Shown one piece after another: positions 26,908 to 37,840 of a DNA stretch of 64,000 nt. Made by a program: the position numbers and the translations under genes. The notes under the pieces were generated by a model, which saw only the letters and a program-made list of their open reading frames with translations, made no database searches and was not told the DNA's origin. Each line of letters opens with the position of its first letter. Within the stretch, counting starts at the first letter, position 1. Origin of the DNA: Methylotenera sp. Its GTDB lineage: Bacteria > Pseudomonadota > Gammaproteobacteria > Burkholderiales > Methylophilaceae. The stretch lies in NCBI GenBank assembly GCA_013141495.1, contig JABFQV010000009.1, positions 124,001 to 188,000 of the forward strand. Reading direction: 5' to 3'.

Positions 26908-28002
26908 TTAGGTGGCGACCAGTTTTTTATGGGTGTGTATGCTCATCAATATGCCAAAACTTAAACACAACATCACCATGGAAGTGCCCCCATAGCTAAT
27001 TAAAGGCAACGGTACGCCAACCACAGGTAAAATGCCACTCACCATCCCCATATTTACAAACGCGTAAGTGAAAAAAGTCAAGGTAATGCTACCCGCCAAC
27101 AACCGGGAAAAAGTACTTTGCGCCTGTGAGGCAATCATCAGCCCACGAATAATAATCAGGCTAAAAAGACCCAGCAACATCATATTACCTAAAAAGCCAA
27201 ATTCTTCACTAAACACGGCAAAAATAAAGTCCGTAGTGCGCTCAGGCAAAAAATCAAGTTGCGTTTGCGTGCCATTTAACCAGCCCTTGCCTGCGGAGCC
27301 ACCCGAGCCGATGGCGATAATCGCCTGTATGGTATGGTAGCCAGCGCCAAGTGGGTCTTGGGTTGGGTCAAATAATATCTCGATGCGGCGGCGCTGATAA
27401 TCATGCAACATCGACCAAAAAATAGGGGTGAGGCTCGCAAGTAACGTAGCAACGCCTAATAAAAATTTCCAATTTAAGCCTGCTAAAAACAGAATAAAAA
27501 ACCCGGAGGCCGTGATAAGTAACGATGTGCCCAAATCAGGTTGCTTCATGATGAGTGCAACCGGTATGGCTAGTAGTAAACCAGCAAATGCAAAATGGCT
27601 GGGTTTGGGCTTACCTTCGCGCTTAGAAAAATACCAAGCGAGCATCATGGGCAGCGCGATGCGCATAATCTCTGAAGGCTGAATGTGAATAATGCCGACA
27701 TTTAACCAACGCCGCGCACCGTGGCTAATGGTGCCAAACAAAGCAACACCAATCAGTAGTGCAACACCTAATAAATAGAGCGGTAGCGCAATGCGCTCTA
27801 ATTGGTTAGGCGGAATGTTTGCCACAACCCACAGCACGCTAAGCGCCACCGCAATGTTAATACCGTGTGCATAGACACGTTCAACACTTTGACCAGATGC
27901 ACTGTACAGGATGAATAAACTCGCCAATAACGTAAACAACAAACTGGCCATTAAGAATGCATCAATATGCAAAACGAAGCGATGGAATAATCGGCTAATC
28001 AT
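26908..28002 (-). CDS. rodA: Rod shape-determining glycosyltransferase RodA
   Basis: SEDS-family peptidoglycan polymerase, 364 aa with about ten transmembrane helices, working with PBP2 in lateral wall growth. Conserved stretches are GARRWLNVGIIHIQPSEIMRI, KQPDLGTSLLI, GKGWLNGTQTQLDFLPERTTDFIF and PLPLISYGGTSM. Its start overlaps the mrdA stop by 8 bases, showing translational coupling. Confidence 0.96.
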   Translation of the reverse strand: MISRLFHRFVLHIDAFLMASLLFTLLASLFILYSASGQSVERVYAHGINIAVALSVLWVVANIPPNQLERIALPLYLLGVALLIGVALFGTISHGARRWLNVGIIHIQPSEIMRIALPMMLAWYFSKREGKPKPSHFAFAGLLLAIPVALIMKQPDLGTSLLITASGFFILFLAGLNWKFLLGVATLLASLTPIFWSMLHDYQRRRIEILFDPTQDPLGAGYHTIQAIIAIGSGGSAGKGWLNGTQTQLDFLPERTTDFIFAVFSEEFGFLGNMMLLGLFSLIIIRGLMIASQAQSTFSRLLAGSITLTFFTYAFVNMGMVSGILPVVGVPLPLISYGGTSMVMLCLSFGILMSIHTHKKLVAT

Positions 28003-29941
28003 ACAACTCCTCTTCTGGCACGGGTGGCGGCGTAGTCGCGTTACCGGTCGCGTTAATGGGTATTTTAACGTCTATTTTTGCGGCTTCTGCAATTGGCAAT
28101 TTACCCAGCAAGTAATAATCCATGACTTTTCTGGCAATAGGCCCCGCCGCAGAGCCGCCATGGCCGCCGTTTTCTACAATCACGGCTAAAGCAATTTGCG
28201 GGTCTTCCGCGGGTGCAAAAGCAATAAACAAAGCGTGGTCACGATGGCGCTCGTTAATCGTGTGTTCGTTGTATTTTTCATTCTGCCTAATACCAATCAC
28301 CTGTGCCGTACCTGTTTTAGCCGCAATGCTATAACCTGCATTGGCACCGATACTAGCTGCCGTGCCTCCAGGCAACGTCACGTCAACCATGCCGCGCCTT
28401 ACAATATCCATATTGTCTGGATTCAGCGTTATTGTATCTTGTACCACGGTTGGCAAAATGTGGCGCTTGCCTGTGAGTGAATTTTGAATTTGGGCAACCA
28501 AATGTGGCTTCATGGCGACCCCATTGTTGGCCAAAATAGCGGTCGCTTGCGCCAACTGCAACGGGGTAACCAGGGTGTAGCCTTGACCGATACCAACAAT
28601 TACAGTTTCACCTGGATACCAGGGTTGCTTAAAGCGTCGCATTTTCCACTCTGGAGTTGGCAGCAGGCCCTCAATTTCACCCTTGATATCAAAGTCACTT
28701 TTTCTACCAAAACCAAAATGGCGCACAAACGAGGTGAGCTTTTCGATGCCGAGCTCCATGGCTAAACCATAAAAAAATGTATCGCATGAAATGGTAATGG
28801 CACGCTGCATGTCAACAATGCCATGTCCGCTTGGTTTCCAGTCGCGATAGCGATGACGGCTATTGGGCAAGCTAAAGTAACCGGCATCATGAATCGCAAA
28901 TGGTGGTGTACGTTTACCGGCCTCTAGCCCGGCAAGGGCTACAAACGGTTTAAAGGTAGAACCCGGGGGGTAGATGCCTCGTAGCGGGCGGTTGATTAGC
29001 GGCTTATCCAGAGAATCATTGAGTAACTTCCAGTTCTCTGTATCAATACCACCCACAAACAGATTCGGATCAAAGGTTGGCTGGCTCACATAACTTAATA
29101 CTTCGCCAGTTTTAGGGTTGATGGCAACGAGCGCGCCGCGGCGATCACCAAATGCGGTTTCGGCAATTTCCTGCAACTTGCTATCTGCCGACAAAATTAG
29201 GTTGTCACCCGGTATCGGCGCGTTGCTTGATAGCACGCGCACGGCATGACCATCGGCATCGACTTCAACCTGCTGAAAACCCGTGGTGCCATGCAATTGG
29301 GTTTCATAAAACTGCTCTAAACCACTTTTACCAACATGATCAGAGCCTTTATAGTTGGAAAGGTCACCAGATTTTTCAAGGTTGACTAAATCTTTATCGT
29401 TAATACGTCCAATATAGCCCACCATGTGTGAGCCAAGCTTACCTAATGGATAATGCCTAAATAGGCGCGATTTGATTTCAACGCCCGGAAAGCGGTAATG
29501 ATTCACGGCAAATTTTGCCGCTTCAACTTCATTCAGATGCGTACGAATTGGCACGCTTTCGAAATTACGGCTTTCTTGCCGCAGTTTATTAAAGCGCTTG
29601 CGGTCGAGCGGGCTTATTTCAACAAACTGGCTAATTTCGGCGATCGTGACTTCAAGGTCTTTAATCTTTGCGGGGGTAATTTCCAGCGTATAAACAAAAA
29701 AATTGTGGGCGAGCACTACCCCATTTTTATCCAAAATTAAGCCACGATTGGGTGCTATGGGGATGAGTGAAATACGGTTGTTTTCAGCCAGAGTTTGGTA
29801 ATGGTTATATTGCTTTACTTGCAGGTAATAAAAGCGAAAGGCAAGTAGCGCGAATAAACTTAATACCACCAATGCGGTAAATCCTAAACGTAGCCTGAAA
29901 TAATACTGCTCGTGCTGGTAGTTTCTAAGTTCTGCCCCCAT
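27995..29941 (-). CDS. mrdA: Penicillin-binding protein 2 (transpeptidase)
   Basis: Class B PBP of 648 aa, the transpeptidase partner of RodA. One N-terminal membrane helix (about residues 20-40) is followed by the dimerisation domain and the transpeptidase domain with STFK (Ser328, Lys331), SCD (385-387) and KTG (542-544). The RGLILDKNGVVLA box is typical of MrdA. It lies 7 bases after mreD and overlaps rodA. Confidence 0.97.
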   Translation of the reverse strand: MGAELRNYQHEQYYFRLRLGFTALVVLSLFALLAFRFYYLQVKQYNHYQTLAENNRISLIPIAPNRGLILDKNGVVLAHNFFVYTLEITPAKIKDLEVTIAEISQFVEISPLDRKRFNKLRQESRNFESVPIRTHLNEVEAAKFAVNHYRFPGVEIKSRLFRHYPLGKLGSHMVGYIGRINDKDLVNLEKSGDLSNYKGSDHVGKSGLEQFYETQLHGTTGFQQVEVDADGHAVRVLSSNAPIPGDNLILSADSKLQEIAETAFGDRRGALVAINPKTGEVLSYVSQPTFDPNLFVGGIDTENWKLLNDSLDKPLINRPLRGIYPPGSTFKPFVALAGLEAGKRTPPFAIHDAGYFSLPNSRHRYRDWKPSGHGIVDMQRAITISCDTFFYGLAMELGIEKLTSFVRHFGFGRKSDFDIKGEIEGLLPTPEWKMRRFKQPWYPGETVIVGIGQGYTLVTPLQLAQATAILANNGVAMKPHLVAQIQNSLTGKRHILPTVVQDTITLNPDNMDIVRRGMVDVTLPGGTAASIGANAGYSIAAKTGTAQVIGIRQNEKYNEHTINERHRDHALFIAFAPAEDPQIALAVIVENGGHGGSAAGPIARKVMDYYLLGKLPIAEAAKIDVKIPINATGNATTPPPVPEEELYD

Positions 29942-29948
29942 GCTTACA

Positions 29949-30425
29949 TTACCCGCGAGAATGCTTGCCAGTGTTTAATCCCAGCATGACCGCAAGTTGC
30001 CAGATTAAAATACCGGTGATGCTTGGTAAAAAATAAGCCCAGCCCAGCCACTCATTACCGGCAAAGGTTTTGAGTACAAGTAAAACAATCTGTGAAAGCA
30101 CTAGCAATAAAAAGACATAAACCAATTGTTGCGTGTTGTTAAATAGCACTAGGCGACGCTGATACACCACTGCCACAAAAGTAGTCACAGTATATGCGAG
30201 CGCATATTGACCAAAGACACCACCCGTTGCCAAGTCAACCAGCAGCCCCACAAACCATGCAGTACCCACGTTGCATTGGTTTGGCGCACGCAGCAACCAA
30301 TAGATAATGACCAGTAGCATAAAGTCTGGGCGCAAACTAAGCGCGATACCGGACCACGGCACAAGCAAACAGATAAATGCGAATAATAGCGAAAGGTATA
30401 TAAATTTAAGCTGGCTATTATGCAT
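29949..30425 (-). CDS. mreD: Rod shape-determining protein MreD
   Basis: Small integral membrane protein (158 aa, about five helices) of the elongasome. Segments LRPDFMLLVIIYWLLRAPNQCNVGTAWFVGLLVDLATGGVFGQ (residues about 28-72) match MreD, including the Gly-rich stretch that gives way to the YALAYTV helix. Its start overlaps the mreC stop by 8 bases and mrdA follows after 7, so mreC-mreD-mrdA-rodA is one coupled unit. Confidence 0.92.
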   Translation of the reverse strand: MHNSQLKFIYLSLLFAFICLLVPWSGIALSLRPDFMLLVIIYWLLRAPNQCNVGTAWFVGLLVDLATGGVFGQYALAYTVTTFVAVVYQRRLVLFNNTQQLVYVFLLLVLSQIVLLVLKTFAGNEWLGWAYFLPSITGILIWQLAVMLGLNTGKHSRG

Positions 30426-31425
30426 GCGGTTTGTTGGCGTTGTCAGGTTGAGGTTTAGTTGAGTTTTGCTGTTGCTTGGGCTGTTTTAGCGTTTGAGGCT
30501 GAGTTTTTTCGGCATTATTTTTCTTGCCACTCGTCTGCGAAGGCGTATTGTTATTGACTATATCAACTTGAGGCGTGCGCACTAAAAGCACCTGCCGATG
30601 TTTTTCTATGCCCCCTGTTGGCTCGCAGACAATTTGTGCAAAAGGCGAGCCTGGGCTCACTTTTATATCTGTCACCGTAGCAACGGCAAGGCCCACCGGA
30701 TACACCCCATCAATACCGGAGGTGACCAATTTATCGCCGCGCTTAATATCGACATTAGCGGGTAAGTATGGTAAATCCAGAGTGTTGTCGCGGCCGTGTC
30801 CAAAAGCAATCGCACGCAAACCATTGCGCTCCACTTGAATCGGTATCGCGAGCGACTTGTCGGTAATCAGCGTGACTTCGCTAGTTGACGGATAGGTGCG
30901 GGTGACCTGACCAATCACGCCCGCCGCATCAACCACCGCCGCGCCAGCTGATACTTCATGATTGGAACCACGGTTGACGATAATTTTTTTAGTAAAAGGG
31001 TCGCGGCCGACATGCAGAATCTCGGCTAATGCAGTGCTTTCAACCAACGTTTGATTGGTTTGCAACAAATCACGCAGATTCGCATTTTCAAGTATGAGCA
31101 TGTTGAGTTGCTGTAGCGCAACATCTTGCTTTAAAGCTTGTTTTTTTAACTGTTCGTTTTCGTTTAATAAGCGATGATGGGTTGAAAAATACTCATTTGT
31201 AAACTGATAAAGCTGAGATGGTGCATTAGCAATCAATTGCAAAGGGTGCAATAGCACCATCAGGTTTTCACGCACGGTTGCAAGATATTGCAACCGCGAG
31301 TCAGTTGCAATAAGGGTCAAAGATAAGGCGGCAAAAAAAACCAGTCGCGCGAAAGGACTGGGGCCGCGCGCAAAGAATGCCGGGGCCTGCTGTTGCTCAA
31401 GATTTTGATGAAAGCCTTGCACCAT
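30418..31425 (-). CDS. mreC: Rod shape-determining protein MreC
   Basis: Bitopic membrane protein of 335 aa that scaffolds the elongasome. The membrane helix is at about residues 26-42, then a coiled coil (about 85-120, LLNENEQLKKQALKQDVALQQL), then the two beta-barrel MreC domains (RDPFTKKIIVNRGS, TDKSLAIPIQVERNGLRAIAFG, PVGLAVATVTDI). The last about 50 residues are a low-complexity Gln/Lys/Asn/Pro tail. It is separated from mreB by 343 bases holding a hairpin and a MITE-like element. Confidence 0.95.
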   Translation of the reverse strand: MVQGFHQNLEQQQAPAFFARGPSPFARLVFFAALSLTLIATDSRLQYLATVRENLMVLLHPLQLIANAPSQLYQFTNEYFSTHHRLLNENEQLKKQALKQDVALQQLNMLILENANLRDLLQTNQTLVESTALAEILHVGRDPFTKKIIVNRGSNHEVSAGAAVVDAAGVIGQVTRTYPSTSEVTLITDKSLAIPIQVERNGLRAIAFGHGRDNTLDLPYLPANVDIKRGDKLVTSGIDGVYPVGLAVATVTDIKVSPGSPFAQIVCEPTGGIEKHRQVLLVRTPQVDIVNNNTPSQTSGKKNNAEKTQPQTLKQPKQQQNSTKPQPDNANKPHA

Positions 31426-31481
31426 TATTCGTTATATCGACCTTTTTGTATGACGTGAATTATGTAGCACCGAGTGGTTAA

Positions 31482-31520
31482 TTAAGCAATTAGGCCGTAT
31501 CTAACGGCCTAATTGCTTAA
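31482..31520 (-). terminator. 17-bp perfect hairpin between mreB and mreC
   Basis: Arms 31482-31498 and 31504-31520 (ttaagcaattaggccgt and its complement) pair perfectly around a 5-base loop. On the minus strand the hairpin is followed by ttaattaacc. It lies downstream of mreB and upstream of mreC, so it probably reduces transcription into mreC and gives mreB higher expression. The MITE-like element at 31521-31661 begins at the very next base. Confidence 0.65.
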
Positions 31521-31661
31521 GGGCACCTCTATTAAGTCAACTTCCGTCGCCAGACTGCGTTACTCGTAAAAAATTATTCCCTACATATCAACCATATGCT
31601 GCGTCACAATTTTATACTCGCGCCTTGTCTGGCTTTGCAACTTGACTTAATAGAGGTACCC
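31521..31661. mobile_element. MITE-like element (141 bp) between mreB and mreC
   Basis: Terminal inverted repeats of 20 bp with one mismatch (gggcacctctattaagtcaa at 31521-31540; complement at 31642-31661) flank a 101-bp interior with no ORF. A TAA trinucleotide borders both ends, a possible target duplication. On the minus strand the interior has CAAGGCGC 15 bases from its start, AACGCAG 21 bases from its end, and a small central catatg-type palindrome. This is the same plan as the element at 53778-53920. No transposase of this type is in the window. Confidence 0.75.
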
Positions 31662-31768
31662 TAAATACTATCCATTATTGAGCGCGAACCCAATGAGCGC
31701 TTTTAACAACCATTTTTATAAAGACACTCTCGAATGTGTATTCAAAATGTTAATTCGGGCTTTCCAGC

Positions 31769-32866
<1,098 letters not shown>

Positions 32867-32888
32867 TCACTTAATCATTATTACCCGA

Positions 32889-32917
32889 TTAAGGTGCACA
32901 TAAAATCAGGGTATAAT
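32889..32917 (+). promoter_or_regulatory. Candidate sigma-70 promoter of gatCAB
   Basis: A perfect -10 box TATAAT at 32912-32917 has a weak -35 (ttaagg, 32889-32894) at 17 bases spacing, on the plus strand, about 130 bases before the gatC start. The call rests mainly on the -10 box. Confidence 0.4.
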
Positions 32918-33045
32918 ACCGCATATCTTGTTGAAAATTAAGCGTTGATTGCAACTTAATTGATAAAACAAAAAGCATCAAACAAAAGTCATCTGTAAGT
33001 GTTGACGATAAATTGACCCCACATTATATTTTGGATTAAAGAAGC

Positions 33046-33360
33046 ATGGCACTGAGCATTGAGGATATAAAAAAAATTGCACATCTCGCCCGCATTGAAG
33101 TAAGCGAGAATGAAGCCGCAGCAACGCTAACTAAGCTGACCGGCATTTTAGGGTTAATTGAGCAAATGCAGGCGGTGGACACCACCGGCATTGTGCCGAT
33201 GTCACACTCTCAGGATTTGGCGCAACGCCTGCGTGAAGACATCGTGACCAAAACTAATCAACGGGACGAGTTTCAAAAAATCGCGCCTGTCATTGGCAAT
33301 GGCGCGACAGAAAAAGCAGTATCCCACGGCCTTTATCTTGTCCCTCAAGTAATCGAGTAA
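33046..33360 (+). CDS. gatC: Asp-tRNA(Asn)/Glu-tRNA(Gln) amidotransferase subunit C
   Basis: Small subunit (104 aa) that stabilises the GatA-GatB complex. The sequence [20 protein letters not shown] and the C-terminal [20 protein letters not shown] are standard for GatC. It is the first gene of gatCAB and gatA follows after 7 bases. Presence of the complex implies indirect tRNA amidation for Asn and/or Gln. Confidence 0.95.
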   Translation: MALSIEDIKKIAHLARIEVSENEAAATLTKLTGILGLIEQMQAVDTTGIVPMSHSQDLAQRLREDIVTKTNQRDEFQKIAPVIGNGATEKAVSHGLYLVPQVIE

Positions 33361-33367
33361 TTGTAAT

Positions 33368-34867
33368 ATGACCAATAACAACCTAACTAACTCCAGCTTA
33401 ATTCAGCTTAGCCAAATGCTAGCTAACAAAGCAATCTCCAGTGTTGAATTAACGCAAACGTTTCTTAACCGTATTGATGCGCTTAATCCGGCTATCAATG
33501 CTTACATCGCTTTAGATAAAGACAAGACCCTCGCCCAAGCCAAAGCGGCAGATGTACGCATCGCGGCAGGGAATGCCGAGCCTTTAACCGGCATCCCCAT
33601 TGCGCAAAAAGATATTTTCTGCGCCAAAGACTGGCAAACCACCTGCGGCTCTAAAATGCTGGCGAATTTTATTGCGCCTTATGATGCGCATGTGATTACG
33701 CAGTTTAACGCAGCAGGTGCCGTGAACTTGGGCAAAACCAATATGGATGAATTCGCCATGGGCTCATCTAACGAGACCTCATACTTTGGCGGCGTTAAAA
33801 ACCCATGGGATTTTGATCGCGTGCCAGGTGGCAGTAGTGGCGGCAGTGCCGCTGCGGTGGCGGCGAGGTTATGTGCAGCAGCAACGGGCACGGACACTGG
33901 CGGCTCAATACGCCAACCGGCTTCACTTTGCGGCTTTACCGGCTTAAAACCAACTTATGGCGTGGTGTCGCGTTACGGTATGATTGCCTTTGCCTCAAGC
34001 TTGGACCAAGCAGGTCCTATGGCAAAGTCAGCAGAAGACTGTGCGCTGATGATGAACGTAATGGCAGGGTTTGATGAGCGCGATTCCACTAGCTTGAATC
34101 GCGTAAAAGAAGACTACACGCGGGAGCTGGCAAAACCGAGCTCAAGTCAACCGCTTGCAGGCTTAAAAATAGGCTTACCTAAAGAGTATTTTGCTCAAGG
34201 TTTAGATGACAACGTCGCCACGGTGATTGAAGCCGCTATTGCGGAATACAAAAAACTGGGCGCAGAAATTGTAGAAATATCCCTGCCTAATACAGGATTA
34301 TCTATCCCTGTTTATTACGTGTTAGCACCAGCGGAAGCTTCTAGCAACTTATCTCGCTACGATGGTGTGCGCTATGGGCACCGTGCGGCGGAATATACCG
34401 ACTTGATGGACATGTACAACAAAAGCCGCGCTGAAGGTTTTGGCGCAGAAGTTAAACGCCGCATTTTAATTGGTACTTATGTGTTGAGTGCCGGCTACTA
34501 TGATGCCTACTACCTCAAGGCGCAACAAATTCGCCGTTTAATCGCGCAAGATTTTGTTGAAGCCTTCAAAACATGTGATGTGATTATGGGGCCAGCCGCA
34601 CCGTCAACCGCTTTTAAAGCAGGTGAAAAAGTGGATGACCCAGTGGCCATGTATCTGCAAGATATTTACACTATTTCAACCAACTTGGCTGGCTTACCTG
34701 GCATGAGCGTGCCTGCCGGGTTTAGCCATGGACTACCTGTTGGCTTGCAAATTATCGGTAATTATTTTGATGAGGCGCGCATGTTGAATGTAGCGCATCA
34801 ATATCAACAAGTGACAGATTGGCACACGCAAATGCCTGAGTTAACAATGCCAAAGGATATTGCATAA
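33368..34867 (+). CDS. gatA: Asp-tRNA(Asn)/Glu-tRNA(Gln) amidotransferase subunit A
   Basis: Amidase-signature glutaminase subunit, 499 aa, which releases ammonia from glutamine and channels it to GatB. The Ser-cisSer-Lys triad is visible as Lys81 (AQKDIFC), Ser156 ([10 protein letters not shown]) and Ser180 ([13 protein letters not shown]). The stop overlaps the gatB start by one base (TAATG), so the two are translationally coupled. Confidence 0.97.
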   Translation: MTNNNLTNSSLIQLSQMLANKAISSVELTQTFLNRIDALNPAINAYIALDKDKTLAQAKAADVRIAAGNAEPLTGIPIAQKDIFCAKDWQTTCGSKMLANFIAPYDAHVITQFNAAGAVNLGKTNMDEFAMGSSNETSYFGGVKNPWDFDRVPGGSSGGSAAAVAARLCAAATGTDTGGSIRQPASLCGFTGLKPTYGVVSRYGMIAFASSLDQAGPMAKSAEDCALMMNVMAGFDERDSTSLNRVKEDYTRELAKPSSSQPLAGLKIGLPKEYFAQGLDDNVATVIEAAIAEYKKLGAEIVEISLPNTGLSIPVYYVLAPAEASSNLSRYDGVRYGHRAAEYTDLMDMYNKSRAEGFGAEVKRRILIGTYVLSAGYYDAYYLKAQQIRRLIAQDFVEAFKTCDVIMGPAAPSTAFKAGEKVDDPVAMYLQDIYTISTNLAGLPGMSVPAGFSHGLPVGLQIIGNYFDEARMLNVAHQYQQVTDWHTQMPELTMPKDIA

Positions 34868-36315
34868 TGGAATGGGAAGTCGTTATTGGGCTGGAAACAC
34901 ACACCCAACTGCAAACAAACACAAAAATATTTTCAGGCGCCTCTATCAAATACGGTGCTGAACCCAATACGCAAGCCTGCGAGGTGAGCATTGCCTTACC
35001 CGGTGTGTTGCCAGTGCTGAATAAAGAGGCGGTTAATTGTGCGATTAAATTTGGCCTTGCCATCAATGCCGAAATTGCACCACGCTCTGTGTTCGCGCGT
35101 AAAAATTACTTTTACCCGGATTTACCCAAAGGCTACCAAATCAGTCAATTTGAGCTGCCGGTAGTAGGTAAAGGGGCTGTTACGATACAAGTGCCTGCTG
35201 TGGGTAAAAATCCAGCGTATGAAAAAGTCGTCAACATTACCCGCGCGCACTTAGAAGAAGATGCTGGTAAATCTGTGCATGGCGCGGTTGAAGGCATGAG
35301 CGGCATTGATCTTAACCGTGCTGGCACGCCGTTATTAGAAATCGTAACCGAGCCTGACATGCGTTCAGCCGCTGAAGCGGTGGCTTATGCAAAAAAACTG
35401 CATGAGCTAGTGCAGTGGATTGGCATTTGTGATGGCAACATGCAAGAAGGTAGCTTTAGATGTGACGTAAACGTTTCTGTACGCAAAAAAGGCAGTGATA
35501 GATTAGGTACGCGTCGTGAGATTAAAAACCTTAACTCATTCAAATTTATGACGCAGGCAATTGAGTATGAGACCCGCTGGCAAATTGAAACCTTGGAAGA
35601 CGGCGGCACCATTCATCAGGCTACGGTATTGTTTAACCCCGATACTGGCGAAACACGTGCCATGCGCAGCAAAGAAGAAGCCAACGATTATCGCTATTTT
35701 CCAGACCCCGATTTGTTGCCTTTAGAAATCACCGAGGCAGATAAAGCACGCATACAAACGCAAATGCCTGAACTGCCGGAGGCGATGAAAGCAAGGTTTG
35801 AAGCACAATTTGGCTTAACTGGTTATGATGCAGCATCGCTCACGGCAAGCCGTGAACTTGCTAATTACTTTGTGGCAACTGTAGATAAGGGTGCAGAAGC
35901 TAAGCCCGCCGCCAACTGGGTGATGGGCGCTATTTCAGCCAAGCTCAATGCAGAAGAAAAATCACTGGCAGATTCACCTGTAGGCGCTGAGCAACTGGCA
36001 AGTTTACTTAAACGTATTGCAGACAACACCATTTCAAACAATGCCGCCAAGCAAGTGTTTGAGGCAATGTGGAATGGTGAAGGCGAAGTTGATGCGATTA
36101 TCGAAGCCAAAGGCTTAAAACAGGTTTCTGATACCGGTGCGATTGAAGCTATCATTGATGAAGTGCTGGCGGCTAATGCTACCATGGTTGAAGAGTTCAA
36201 AGCTGGCAAAGAAAAAGCATTTAATGCACTGGTAGGACAAGCGATGAAAGCCTCAAAAGGCAAGGCCAACCCAGCGCAAGTGAATGAGTTGTTGAAGAAA
36301 AAACTTACGGCTTAA
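34867..36315 (+). CDS. gatB: Asp-tRNA(Asn)/Glu-tRNA(Gln) amidotransferase subunit B
   Basis: Kinase/amidotransferase subunit of 482 aa that activates mischarged tRNA. Conserved stretches include [53 protein letters not shown] and [14 protein letters not shown]. The C-terminal helical YqeY-like tail ([24 protein letters not shown]) binds tRNA. It is the last gene of the operon, followed by a palindromic element at 36361-36428. Confidence 0.97.
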   Translation: MEWEVVIGLETHTQLQTNTKIFSGASIKYGAEPNTQACEVSIALPGVLPVLNKEAVNCAIKFGLAINAEIAPRSVFARKNYFYPDLPKGYQISQFELPVVGKGAVTIQVPAVGKNPAYEKVVNITRAHLEEDAGKSVHGAVEGMSGIDLNRAGTPLLEIVTEPDMRSAAEAVAYAKKLHELVQWIGICDGNMQEGSFRCDVNVSVRKKGSDRLGTRREIKNLNSFKFMTQAIEYETRWQIETLEDGGTIHQATVLFNPDTGETRAMRSKEEANDYRYFPDPDLLPLEITEADKARIQTQMPELPEAMKARFEAQFGLTGYDAASLTASRELANYFVATVDKGAEAKPAANWVMGAISAKLNAEEKSLADSPVGAEQLASLLKRIADNTISNNAAKQVFEAMWNGEGEVDAIIEAKGLKQVSDTGAIEAIIDEVLAANATMVEEFKAGKEKAFNALVGQAMKASKGKANPAQVNELLKKKLTA

Positions 36316-36360
36316 CGAGTTTAAGTAATTTTCGCTAACAATTTAGTTAGGCCCGTTCGT

Positions 36361-36428
36361 TTAACCCAGATTTCCATTATTAGGTGATTTTGCATCTACA
36401 AGTCCTAATAATGGAATATCTAGGTTAA
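36361..36428. repeat. Short derivative (68 bp) of the aacccagattttccatta element family
   Basis: Arms 36361-36384 (ttaacccagatttccattat...) and 36404-36428 are near-perfect inverted repeats around a 19-base centre that holds tgattttgcatctac. The left arm plus centre matches the right end of the larger element at 55019-55200, and the complement of the right arm (ccattattaggact) matches its left end. So this looks like an internal-deletion copy. It lies between convergent gatB and the DUF4124 gene and can also serve as a bidirectional terminator. Confidence 0.75.
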
Positions 36429-36429
36429 T

Positions 36430-37104
36430 TTAAGGCGCTACCACTTCACGTTGATGCTTGAGTGAAAGGTAGCGCGCTTTATCTGCATCAAAACGGTTGC
36501 GCGTATTCTCTATCGCTTGTTTTCTGTCGCTCATACGCTGGTTTATTTTGCCAACCTCTGCCTGATTTTTTGCAATATCAGCACTTAAATCATCCGAGAT
36601 TGGTTTTTTCCTTTTAGTCAGGCTATCTGCCAATCTTTGATTTTCGGCCAGCTGCTTTTGGTTGCTTATTTTTTCTTGATTCAAGTTTTCAAGTGCAATT
36701 AAATCAAGCTGTATATTGCGGTCGCGCGCCAGGTCAATTTCATCAGCATTAGTAAATGCGCCAAGCAAGGCTTTATCTTTTTTATCCTGCTCTAATTTTG
36801 CAAGATCCAACGCCTGCTCTTGGTCGTTAATGGGTTTGTTACGTTTAACGGTAATTCCCTGCCGATTCATAATCGAGCTTTCGCGGTCGGAATACTGAGG
36901 CGGAACTCTATCACCGTAATGTGTCGCCCCTTTTTCATCTTTCCATTTAACGATGCGACTTTTGTCTTCAGCATGTGCCGATTGAATAAAGCTTAGCCAT
37001 AAACAAAGCGTGAAGCATGCCCATACCTGCACAGCCAGATTGCTTAGCTTGTAATAAGCGATGCAACGTGGCAACTCAATCATTGTCTTTGGCAAGGGCA
37101 ACAT
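36430..37104 (-). CDS. DUF4124 domain protein, secreted, coiled-coil
   Basis: 224-aa protein of unknown function. An N-terminal signal sequence ends in IQSAHA (about residue 45). A DUF4124 segment (IVKWKDEKGATHYGDRVPPQYS, about 50-71) follows, then a long charged coiled coil (about 95-215, rich in Lys, Asn, Gln). DUF4124 proteins are periplasmic and common in beta/gammaproteobacteria. Start choices are ATG 37104 and ATG 37083; neither has a strong RBS. It is followed by the palindromic element and the convergent gatB. Confidence 0.8.
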   Translation of the reverse strand: MLPLPKTMIELPRCIAYYKLSNLAVQVWACFTLCLWLSFIQSAHAEDKSRIVKWKDEKGATHYGDRVPPQYSDRESSIMNRQGITVKRNKPINDQEQALDLAKLEQDKKDKALLGAFTNADEIDLARDRNIQLDLIALENLNQEKISNQKQLAENQRLADSLTKRKKPISDDLSADIAKNQAEVGKINQRMSDRKQAIENTRNRFDADKARYLSLKHQREVVAP

Positions 37105-37147
37105 TGTTTTGTTTTAGCGCTTTCATGATGTTGAGTGCTAGTTAAGG

Positions 37148-37801
37148 TTAAATCACGCCATAACTTTGGCGATACGCCTCTACCGCATGCAAGTTCTGCG
37201 CCATCTCTTGCTTACTCTTTAAATAATGTAATAAATCATTTAAATTTGTAATAGCGCAAACAGGAATATGATTGTTCTTTACCACCTCTTGCACGGCGGA
37301 TAACTCACCCAAACCTTTTTCTTGTCGATCAATGGCAATTGCCACACCACATGCACTAGCGCCATTGGCGGCGATAAGCGCTACGGATTCACGCACTGAT
37401 GTGCCTGCCGAAATAACATCATCAATGATGAGTACTCGACCTTTTAACGGACTGCCGACAATTACGCCACCCTCGCCATGATCTTTAGCCTCTTTGCGGT
37501 TATAAGCGTAAGGGTAATTGTGACCATTTTTGGCAAACGCGATGGCGATACTTGCCACTAATGTAATGCCTTTATAGGCTGGGCCAAATAGCATATCAAA
37601 CTCAATGCCCGAGTTTTTAATGGCTTTGGCATAAAATTCACCCAGCTTCATCAAGCTCATGCCATCATTAAATAAACCGGCGTTAAAAAAATACGGACTT
37701 AGACGGCCAGCCTTGGTTTTAAATTCTCCAAAGCGTAAAACCTCTTTTTCCACTGCAAATGCGATAAACTCTTGTCTGAAATTGTCTTGTGGTTGAGTCA
37801 T
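37148..37801 (-). CDS. pyrE: Orotate phosphoribosyltransferase
   Basis: Pyrimidine pathway enzyme converting orotate and PRPP to OMP. The 217-aa protein has the type I PRTase PRPP loop VLIIDDVISAGTSVRES, the flexible-loop RKEAKDHGEGG and FGPAYKGITLVA. It diverges from the exonuclease III gene with 39 bases between the start codons, so their promoters overlap. Confidence 0.97.
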   Translation of the reverse strand: MTQPQDNFRQEFIAFAVEKEVLRFGEFKTKAGRLSPYFFNAGLFNDGMSLMKLGEFYAKAIKNSGIEFDMLFGPAYKGITLVASIAIAFAKNGHNYPYAYNRKEAKDHGEGGVIVGSPLKGRVLIIDDVISAGTSVRESVALIAANGASACGVAIAIDRQEKGLGELSAVQEVVKNNHIPVCAITNLNDLLHYLKSKQEMAQNLHAVEAYRQSYGVI

Positions 37802-37840
37802 ATTGTTTTATCTATCTCTATGTTAATCAGGATTAAAGTT

